Positions 48,599 to 56,615 of a stretch of 56,615 bases of DNA are shown here, piece by piece; within the stretch, counting starts at the first letter, position 1, and every line of letters starts with the position of its first letter. The DNA is from Gymnopilus junonius (lineage: Eukaryota; Basidiomycota; Agaricomycetes; Agaricales; Galerinaceae): the NCBI GenBank assembly GCA_015501075.1, contig JADNYJ010000228.1, positions 1-56,615 of the forward strand, given 5' to 3'. The position numbers and the translations under genes are program-made. The notes under the pieces are model-generated. The model saw only the letters and a list, made by a program, of their open reading frames with translations. It did not search any database and had not been told where the DNA came from.

Positions 48599-48901
48599 TT
48601 AACCATTCTGACCAAGAGGAATGGTTACTGGCACGTAAGCTCTCAGCATCTGTTCTATAGTAGCATTGAGAACTTCAGTCTGACCATCCATCTGTGGGTG
48701 GTGAGAGGAGGATAGAGCCATAACACTGCCATAATGTGCTACTACCGCTTTCCAGAAGTCCGTCGACCATCTTTTATTGCGATCCGTTATAATACGTTCT
48801 GGAAGACCGAAGATATTGATGACTCTTTCAACAAAGAGCTTCGCAAATTCAATTTGACTGAGAGTATCATGAGTAGGCAGAATTATTGCGAACTTAGTCA
48901 A
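48599..48901 (-). pseudogene. gypsy integrase catalytic core
   Basis: The DDE core of a Ty3/gypsy integrase: MTKFAIILPTHDTLSQ, IFGLPERIITDRNKRWSTDFW with the second Asp, and HPQMDGQTEVLNATIEQ with the Glu. The first Asp is in DLITSLPPS, just upstream in the neighbouring frame, so a frameshift lies near 48905. It would insert the cDNA copy into the genome if intact. Confidence 0.85.
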
Positions 48902-48909
48902 TTTGTCAA

Positions 48910-50013
48910 CTATCGCCAGGACTGCATGTATTTTAGTTCTCCAGAGGGTGGCAAACTGGTAATAAGATCAAGAGAGACGGTGGCAAATGGTCTATGTGGA
49001 ATGTGAGCAGGTCGAAGAGGTCCGACTTTCTTCCTATGGTCCGTCTTGATCTTTTGGCATACATCGCAAGAAGAACAGTATGCAGACGCATCCTTTAGGA
49101 GTGTATTCCAGTAAAACATTTCTTGTAATTGCACAGAAAACTGTTTGTAGCCAGAGTGAGCACCTTCAAATGGGGAGTCATGAATCCATCGTAGCACGTA
49201 ATTGACGAGGCTCTTAGGTATGCAAAGCCATGCCTTCCAGTCCGCGTCCATGAAATAAAGGAGACCATTTGATCCCTTGTGGAAGTGAGATGGTGTGATC
49301 ACGATATTGGGATTGGGGACTTCGTCCAGATATCGATTCTTGAAGTAAGGGTCTTCTTGGTAGCCCTTAACAAATTCTTTAATCAGATCTGGATTAACAG
49401 ACACCAGTAAATGTGATCTAGAATCCCAATCATCATCTATGTTATCAGGGGGAGGTTTAATGCCTGATGGATAGGTCCAATGATCGCCATGAGGAAAAGG
49501 TAGATCTTGCTCCTGGGAAAATTCCCGTTCTCCCTCCTCAAACATTTCGACTACCTTGGCTTCATCTTCATCTTCCAAGCGTTGCTTCCTAGTGTGAATG
49601 GGATAAGCATGCTTGTCTACCATGTCTTCCCACCACCAGACGGTAAAGGCGGCTTTAGGGGCTGGAGCGTTATACATGCAGTCTTCTGCTTTTTGGGCTA
49701 ATTCTCTTTTAGAGTCATCTTGTGTGATGTTCATGGAATTGTCTCGAACAGGAGAGTCGTGCGACGGTATCCTAGGTAGGCATGATAGCGGGTCCACATT
49801 GGAGTGTATCCGTCCTGGTCTATGAACTATACGAAGGCCAGGATAAGCCGCAAACACCGCCCCCCACACCGCCAGATGCCTGTTCGCATTTTCGTAGACT
49901 CGTGCCCATTGCAAAGCAGCATGGTCGGTAATGAGAATGATCTTTTCTCCTTCGATAAAAGGTTGAAATTTCACCAGTGCTTCCTTAGCAGCGAGGGCCT
50001 CATGCTCTGTCAC
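48910..50013 (-). pseudogene. gypsy RNase H C-terminus, spacer and integrase zinc domain
   Basis: An uninterrupted 367-codon frame. It begins in RNase H (TEHEALAAKEAL, IILITDHAALQW, IVHRPGRIHSNVDPLS). A charged spacer follows, then the integrase HHCC zinc domain (RWIHDSPFEGAHSG with two His, AYCSSCDVCQKIK with two Cys) and the linker to the catalytic core (VGPLRPAHIPHRPF, VSLDLITSLP). It is in the same frame as the reverse transcriptase upstream except for two TGA codons. Confidence 0.85.
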
Positions 50014-50121
50014 ACTGTAATTCCGCTCGGCCGATCGCAGAGTGCGACTCCAATAAGTGATGACTCATTCAACGTGAACTACTGTGTCCTCAAAAGAGGC
50101 TGCCCAGACATCCACTGTTGG

Positions 50122-51519
50122 TCATTCCATAATGTCCTTGATTAAAGGTGACACTAATGAAGGCACTGGCCCCCCAGCAACCCAGGCTTTATGAAGGCGC
50201 TCATAAACCATGGTTCCCTGCAAATCGCTGATTTTGATGGGCTGAACTTGCTGGAGGCTCGTGCCGAGTGCCACATCTGATGCATCAGTATACAGGCGAT
50301 AAGGAGCGCCTTGAATAGGATGACCTAAGATGGGGGCGGCGGCAAGGGCATCTTTTGCCTGCTGCCATGCGATTTCATGTTCTGAGTTCCATGTCCAGTG
50401 GACTCCTTTGCGAAGAAGCGAGAAAAGGGGTGCTGCAATGAAAGAGTAAAAGGGTATGTATTGAGAGAAGTAAACCACCATCCCTAAAAATTTCTGAAGT
50501 TCCATAGCATTGTAGGGTCTGTCGAGGTCCAAAATGGCAGCGACCTTTTCCAAGTGGGTTGAGAGCCCTAGGCGAGAGATCTTTTGACCCAGTAACAGGA
50601 TGGAGGAATAGCCGACAAAGCACTTGGAAGGGGAGAGAGTGACACCCACTGCCGAAATCGCTTTCAAGACTGTATCTAAGTGGACGAGGTGATCCTCCCA
50701 ATTCTTGGAAAAGATGACTATGTCATCGATGTAGACCAGTGCAAAGAGCCAAAGATAAGGGGCTAGCACACCCTGCATGATACGCTGAAAAATGGAGGGA
50801 CCATTGCGAAGCCCAAAGGGCATTCTCTTGAACTGCCAAAGTCCTAGATGACAACGGAAAGCTGTTTTCTCCCTGTCAGCTTCAGACAATTCTAACTGCA
50901 TGAATCCAGCTAAGGTGTCAAAAGAAGATAGGACTTGAGAGCCCGACAGTGCTTGAATAATCTCAGACTGCCTTGGAATAGGAAATTCATCCGGAATCAT
51001 CTTAGCGTTAAGCTTGCAGTAGTCCATGACAAGATGGGGCTTGCCATTGTGATAAACCACCACGACAGGGAAACCCCAGGGGCTAACTGATGGTTCAATG
51101 ACACCTGCTTCGAACCAGGCATTGACCTGCTTGTCAATGATCTCCCTTTTCACAGGAGAAGCGCCATACATAGGCACTGAGATTGGCTGCATCCCTGGTT
51201 GTAGAGGAACTTCAACTTGTGCAGCAACCTTTCCCAACCTGCCGTCTACTCCAAAGGCATCAACGTTGTTATGCAAAACCATCGCTAAATGGGGTAAGAT
51301 TTCAGGAGGAATGTCTGGGCCTAGATTGACAAGTTTCGCAATATCACCCATACTGCCTTCATCCGGCAATGCAGTAGTCTTGGGGCCCCAGGCATCATCT
51401 TCCTCCAATTGATCTGCATTACCGAAGGAGCGGTTGAGGCCGTCATCAAATCCTGTTTCACGAAGTGACCCAGCTATGACAGTGCGAATCCCATCAGCGG
51501 CTGCTGCATAGCGAGGCAA
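50122..51519 (-). pseudogene. gypsy reverse transcriptase and RNase H N-terminus
   Basis: A 465-codon open frame. Reverse transcriptase motifs: VEVPLQPGMQPISVPMYGAS, GVIEPSVSPWGFPVVVV, LVMDYCKLNAKMIPDEFPIP, FDTLAGFMQLELSEADREKTAF, MPFGLRNGPSIFQRIM, the catalytic YIDDIVIFS, and LGQKISRLGLS. A tether and RNase H start follow (LYTDASDVALGTSLQQ). Catalytic Asp residues are present. Translation ends at a TGA (50122-50124) inside the RNase H domain, and a second TGA lies at 50065-50067, so the polyprotein is not functional as read. Confidence 0.9.
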
Positions 51520-51930
51520 GGCTTTCGCTTCCGGTTGTCTAAGGAGTTTGGGTCCAACAAATAGCCAACAACATCACCTGTGTGGACATACCAAGGTTGA
51601 GAGCTTGGGTTTGCTATTGGCAAGTAGGGATTGGACGAAGAGATAAGGTCATGGGGGCTGCTAGAATGTCGGTGGTGTCTGTACCGATTAACACCTTGTC
51701 GACAACCCAAAGGTCCTGAGATCCAAAGGCTGCATTCACTTTAACATTACGAACTGTGCCGGCGGGATTAATGCATCACGCGCAACTGACATGGGGAGGT
51801 TGGAAAAATTTTTGTTGGTCGACTTTGTTTTTGGCATGACGATATGCTTTGGAGCATATGAAAGACTGGGAGAGGAAGGCTTGACGGATCTCAAATCCGA
51901 GGTCAATGCTCGCTGCGGAAGAGGCCGCGA

Positions 51931-52344
51931 TTATTCTGCTCGACCTTTTCCGACATGTACCTCACTATGTCCAGAGGCGTGATGAGTCAGACCAATTTTG
52001 TAGGTAGTTTGAAAGTCTTCTCCTAAGAGTAGGGGTACCCTCATGTCATGCACAACATAAGCTTCCAGGTCAAAACTGATAATCGATCCGTCTGAGGCTG
52101 AGGCAAAGAGCTGAGTCCTGACATAGCCAAGGACTTTAGCATTACCCGTCAAATGGTACAGTTTCATTCTCAACCCTTCCCGTATTTTAGGCAATCCTGT
52201 AGTGGAGTTGTAAAATTCTTCGGACATCAAGGTAATGTCGGCTCCTGAGTCTAAACGAGCTTGCACTGGCATATTCATCAGGGAGTGCACTTGAGCTTTG
52301 ATATGAAGGGCTCTGGATCCTAATGACCCTAATCCTTCAGGCAA
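51931..52344 (-). pseudogene. gypsy aspartic protease
   Basis: A retroviral-type aspartic protease domain: VQARLDSGADITLMSEEFY with the catalytic D-S-G, then LGYVRTQLFASASDGSII and VPLLLGEDFQTTYKIGL. It lies between the zinc knuckle of gag and the reverse transcriptase, in the usual order. It would cut the polyprotein. A different frame from its neighbours implies frameshifts on both sides. Confidence 0.8.
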
Positions 52345-52707
52345 GGCATGCCCTTCTTCGCTATGACAATATTCAGCAAAGGATCATCCATCTTCGGGAA
52401 CTCCGCATCAGGGATAAACGGGTTCGACGAAGGAGCAGTTATTCTTTCCCGTGAAGTGTACTGTTTTCTGCAATAGCTCTAGGAATCGAGGGTGGTTCTT
52501 CAACCTCCTTGTTTTTGCCTTTCTTTTCAAACTGGACCCTGCGACGTTGGTTACGATTAGGGCTTTCCTTACGTGCATGCAGGGCATGAGCTCCAGTTTG
52601 ATGAGCATCTATGATGAATGCTTCCTTAACAGGGGACTCAATGTTCTCAACAATATAAGCGGAAGAAACGAAGCTAGATTCAACAATCATGGCTAAGTAC
52701 TCTCGGT

Positions 52708-54297
52708 TCATCTCGGCCTCCTCTCCGGATCCAAATCTACTTTAATCTGATTGGCACGTCGCAGCATTTCCCATTTTCCGTAGTGAGGGCAGTCATGGAA
52801 GAAATGTTTCGGGCTGGTACAGATGTAGCAGGAGCCATTCGGCAGCTTAGCACTGACAATGCTATCGTTCCTTGTAAAAGTATATCCTCCCACAGTTCCT
52901 CCAGTGGGGAACTTCGAAGAGTGATCCTTAGTTCCTTTTCCATGAGGCTTAGAAGAAGAGGCAATGAATCTCTTTTTCCGAGACTTCAGCATCATCGGAC
53001 GATTCCTCATCGAGGGTCTCAGCCACATTGGCGGCATGCTTTCTGAAGGGATGAAATGACTTGGGAGCGGCAGGGTTCCGAAGGTTCTTGGATAGGAGGT
53101 AGTGGGATTCCAGAGTTACTTTCATGCGAGAGGTCAGGCTTTGCAGCTCCAGCAGAGAGGGACAAGAATATTCATTCAAGATCATGCTCCATTCAGTGGG
53201 TTGGGTGCGAAGGATATGAGATACTGCAGAAGGACCGTCGGGATCATTCGAGAAAAGGAACTGATGATGGCGGATTCTGCATTGGATGAATTCAAGAGGC
53301 GACTCCATCTCATGGCATCTTTGTCAGAATCTCATCTCCTCAAATTCCTGCATTCGTTCTCGGACCCACGTTTCATCGAGGAACTGATGACGGATGGCAT
53401 TCAACAGGTAGTCCCAATGCTGGCTAAAATAGAGTTGTTCCGGAACTGCCAGGGCATCCCACCAGACTCGACCCAGTCTGCTCCAATTGTGAGTGGCAAG
53501 CACAGCCATACCTCTCTTCATTCTTTCTCCCAGTTGAGCAAACCGGCCATTTCACTGAGATAAGTGATGAGAGTCTTGCTCTTCCCATCCATGAAGGTAA
53601 ATTGCTTAGATTGATCTTCGGATTCATTTGCCATTCTTCCTCGGGTAAGGGCGCCTGTGGGAAGTCCTGGTTGAAAAGGTGGAGGAGGCAGGAGGCCCAC
53701 CTGGGCTGCCTGGGCCCATTCGGCCATCCAGGAGGGTTAGGAGGTCCTCCTCCATGGTTAGGAGGTCCTCCAGCATTCGGAGGTCCTCCTCCATGGTTTG
53801 GAGGTCCTCCTCCGGATTATGCGTCCTCCTCCAGGGTTAAATCCTCCTCCTCCTGTTCCATAAGGCCAGTATGGCCCCCCAGGTCCATTAGGCCCTCCTT
53901 GGCTATGTTCTCCCTGACCTCCATGCCCCCCAATCCCGCCAACACCGCATGATGGCCAGGGATTCGAGGAGGGCTGTTGAGACTTGTTCTGGGAAAATTG
54001 GTAACTTGTCCACCCGATGATTGGTGGAGCCTGAGGAGCCTGAGGAGCTTGTTGCATTGTGTCGACATGCAAAATACCTCGTCGCATCAGCAATGGCCCC
54101 CCGTTCGTCACCACGCCAGGGTTTAGAGAAGAGGGAAAATTTCCCATCCCTGGCAAAGAGGATATGGTGTGGTTTTTAGCGAAGCTAGAGATGGAAGGCG
54201 GTGCTTGGATAGGCATAGGTGCTGAAGCGGAATGACATTGGCTGGCTAAATATGCACTGACAGAATTATTGTCGCCCTTAAACATAGAGGCTTCCAT
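52708..54297 (-). pseudogene. gypsy gag with Gly/Pro repeats and CCHC zinc knuckle
   Basis: A nucleocapsid-type polyprotein in several overlapping frames. It starts MEASMFKGDNNSVSAYLASQ, passes a Gly/Pro-rich tract with repeated GGPPNHGG units (53739-53845), then a capsid-like part (MDGKSKTLITYLSEMAGLLN, ATHNWSRLGRVWWDALAVPEQ, FLDETWVRERMQEFEEMRF, EFIQCRIRHHQFLFS). It ends in the zinc knuckle CYICTSPKHFFHDC (C-x2-C-x4-H-x4-C). Three or four frameshifts break it. The real N-terminus may lie further upstream. Confidence 0.75.
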
Positions 54298-56099
54298 ACG
54301 TTCGATGTAAACCTGTCAGTCAGCTACTATGTCGGGCAGAGGAGTCTTAGCCTCCATATGCTGATGATAGACATAAGGGGTTGAAGGGTATTCTCGTCCC
54401 AATTGCATTCATTCTCAAGGAGCTCTTGTTGTGCATCGGCTGCTTCAAGGTGGCAGGCCATCGGGAAGTCGTCTCTTGCCGCAAAGGAGGCTAGAACCCG
54501 CTTTCGGGGAAAGCGTCATGTAGCGGTTTCTTTCAGATAAGGGTGGAAGAATTGTATGAAGAGATGGAAAGGGCATCTTCATAATGGAGGAAGGTCGATT
54601 TAAGAAGGTTCAAGTACTTCTTGACATGCATGGTAGCCACCTTGCAGTGTCACTGCAGAATAGGGATGGTGAGCAATAGCTGGGATGGTTATGTGCCAGG
54701 CCAGGGTTCGCAGTAGCGAGTAATTGGATCAATAATAAGAGTGTGGTTGGTTTCTTGGAAGAAGTATTGGCGAGGCCTCACAGGATTTGGGTAAGAGCGA
54801 GGACAATATGAGCTATTTCTACCAATCCTACTTGAAGGAGTGAGTAGAATGTTCCGTCCTCCAGCTGATGGGTAAGGATGTCGTTCGCCGTGAACAGTGC
54901 ATCACAGAATCCAACAACAGCTTGATTGGAGGTCTTCCCAAAGGCAAAGTTTGTGTGGGCTGTGCCACCTAAGGAGAATATCGTGTAACATAATTGTTTC
55001 TTCTGGAGGCCTGTCAGGCATGAGGCAATTAACTGCCCCAAATGCATATAGAGGGTCGATATCCAGTTCGGGGTCGAATGGCTCACAGTACTTATGAACC
55101 GAAGTGTGAAGGGCTTCATCATAAATGGGATGGTCGTTCATGAAGGCAATACCTCGAAGATAAGAACAGGGGGTTCTTCTTCATAGTCACCATCCATGGG
55201 AGGAGGTCGATTCGAAGCGCAGTACTTGCAGACCCAAAGCTCATGAGCGAGGCGAGAGAGGGGATGGAAGAGGAAGCCAATTGGAGATAGGTTCAGTCAT
55301 TGCAGCACGTCTGTTAGGTGCTTCCTCCACAGTGATGCGAGAGCCCGATCGCTCGCCCCCGACAGCGTATGAGCAGTTGTAGTATTGGGAGCAATGATGG
55401 GTCCTTCGAGTGGCAGCGGAGGTGAAGCTCTGGCATTGGCCTCCCAGTCAGGTACTTCTTCCATCATAACTCACTTGCTAGAAGCTTTCCTCTGAGCTAC
55501 CGGAGCTTGGACCTGAGGAGCTTGCACATTCCTGGAATTCTGGGTAGTACGACTGCCCGCTTTGGCCGGGGTTGACTTGTAGTGTTGGTAGGATTAGCCT
55601 TCCCAAGAACCATAGCGAGGGGATTGAAGAAGGTGATATGAAGAGGTGTAAAGTCATCAGGAGGAAACAGAGCATTATAAACTGGAAGGGACTATGAAAA
55701 TTTTGGGCAATAAGGGCATGTCCAGGGGCCCCTAGCTCAACATGAGGCAGTAGACTGAATTTTTAAGTGAGCTGGTAGCGAAGGCCAACTAAGCATCCAC
55801 ACCAGGGATGGTCCCTTTCCTGGGAAGCTAGTCAAGCTGGCGAAACGTTACCAGGGTCAATAACCACTAGCGAGTGGCAGAACTCATCATCAAGATGACC
55901 GAAATTAGTCGAAGGCGACAATTTGAAAAGCAGACCATCCAGCAAGGGAAGATCCTTCATCGTGCAGCGGAATCGCACACCAACTAAGGGGTTCAAAGAG
56001 AAATAGCATGAATTTTGACCCAGTTGCACAGTGTTAGTGCTCCAACTGAGCAGGATCACGCGAATTTGAAGGCATAAGAGAAGGACCAAGAAGGATACA
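54298..56099 (-). mobile_element. decayed 5' part of the gypsy element
   Basis: Minus-strand protein-like fragments continue upstream of gag: CKYCASNRPPPMDGDYEEEP, IYDEALHTSVHKYCEPFDPE, DIDPLYAFGAVNCLMPDRPP and ILLRWHSPHKLCL (about 54900-55240), and a Ser/Pro-rich piece near 55480-55675. They look like an N-terminal extension of gag or an extra leader ORF with many stops. A hairpin lies at about 56021-56050 (CAGTTGCAC ... GTGCTCCAACTG). No 5' LTR was recognised. Confidence 0.45.
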
Positions 56100-56615
56100 G
56101 ATCCAGTCCGACCATGCAGCCAAAGCACTGGCCAGGCCAACCTATATTCATCAGGGGGGGAAAGATGTGAAGTCAGTCTGATCATGCAGCCGAAGCGCAC
56201 TGATTAGGCCATAGTATTTATTCCTAAGGGAAAGACGTGGAATCAGTCTGGTCGTGCTGCTAAGGCACTGGCCAGGCCGAAGGAGCACCTGGGAGACATA
56301 GAATTAGTCTGATCGTGCCGCCGTAGTGCACTGATCAGGCCAAGGGTACGTCCTTCCTAAGAGTAGAGTAGCACAGGTTCAATCCAGTCATGCTGCATGA
56401 GGCACAGATTAGACCTAAAGTGCACCACTCTGAGGGAGGGAAAGCGAAGTACAGTCTAGTCATGTAGCTGAATCGCACTGACTAGGCCAAAGCTCCACGT
56501 CTCCCGGAGGCAGAGGGGAGGAATCCGAAACAGCAGCTCATCGATGAGTGGAAGGTAGGCCTTGGGATTTAAGAAGTTAGTCTTGTCATGCAGCCGAGGT
56601 GCACTGACAAGGACA
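56100..56615. repeat. tandem array of hairpin-forming repeats, about 70-bp period
   Basis: Seven units are visible, with cores near 56104, 56175, 56245, 56307, 56383, 56452 and 56578; the array runs off the right edge. Each core reads like AGTCTGATCATGC, a 6-8 base loop, then GCACTGATCAGGCC, and folds into a stem of about 10 pairs with one bulged T. Spacers between cores differ widely, while the cores stay alike. The stem pairs CTGATC/GATCAG, CTGGTC/GGCCAG, CTAGTC/GACTAG and CTTGTC/GACAAG occur in different units, so several differences are compensating. The function is unknown. It lies upstream of gag in the gypsy reading direction. Confidence 0.7.

Noticed and set aside
56100..56615. CRISPR array
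   Set aside because: The regularly spaced repeats with unlike spacers superficially fit, but the repeat cores vary, spacer lengths differ widely, the DNA is eukaryotic and no cas gene is present.
56100..56615. tRNA cluster or tRNA-derived SINE
   Set aside because: One unit contains GGTTCAATCC like a T-loop, but no unit forms a cloverleaf and the other units lack it.

Overview
The window is nuclear DNA of a mushroom-forming basidiomycete (Agaricomycete). The evidence is short introns of about 45-70 bases in nearly every gene, tRNA genes with introns, a fungal copper-fist regulator, an Agaricomycete-type caspase-domain protein, and repeat families I know from mushroom genomes (a Plavaka-type CACTA-like transposon, a chromodomain Ty3/gypsy retroelement, and a repetitive family with a C-x2-H motif). 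I cannot name the species.

Layout. 1-735 is the 3' tail and LTR of a retrotransposon, and 0.9-3.6 kb holds a decayed repetitive gene. 4.7-38.5 kb is a gene-dense single-copy block: a CaMK-type kinase, two tRNA-Asn genes flanking a CCC1-type vacuolar Fe/Mn transporter, RRP9 (U3 snoRNP), alanine aminotransferase, a copper-fist regulator, a caspase-domain protein, RPL41, a conserved unknown protein, two serine hydrolases of the beta-lactamase fold on either side of RSC7 and YAE1, IRE1, and a D-2-hydroxyacid dehydrogenase. From 39.0 kb to the right edge the window is transposon-derived: a 4.9 kb Plavaka-like element carrying a nested MITE, a 3' LTR, a roughly 1,000-codon ORF of unknown function, a chromodomain Ty3/gypsy gag-pol in the same direction, and at the right edge a tandem array of hairpin-forming repeats.

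The gene block is mostly housekeeping: metal homeostasis (CCC1, copper fist), ribosome biogenesis and translation (RRP9, RPL41, YAE1), chromatin (RSC7), the unfolded protein response (IRE1), and carbon and nitrogen metabolism (alanine aminotransferase, hydroxyacid dehydrogenase). I see no single pathway cluster.

Two features affect every annotation. First, many conserved genes are broken by one-base length differences, often in short homopolymers (CCC1, RRP9, copper fist, caspase, RSC7, YAE1, a serine hydrolase, IRE1). This looks more like residual sequencing error than gene death. Second, the retroelements carry in-frame TGA stops where arginine is expected, as CpG deamination would give. 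The least explained structures are the right-edge hairpin array, in which stem bases appear to change in compensating pairs, and the large ORF lying between the gypsy pol and a 3' LTR.
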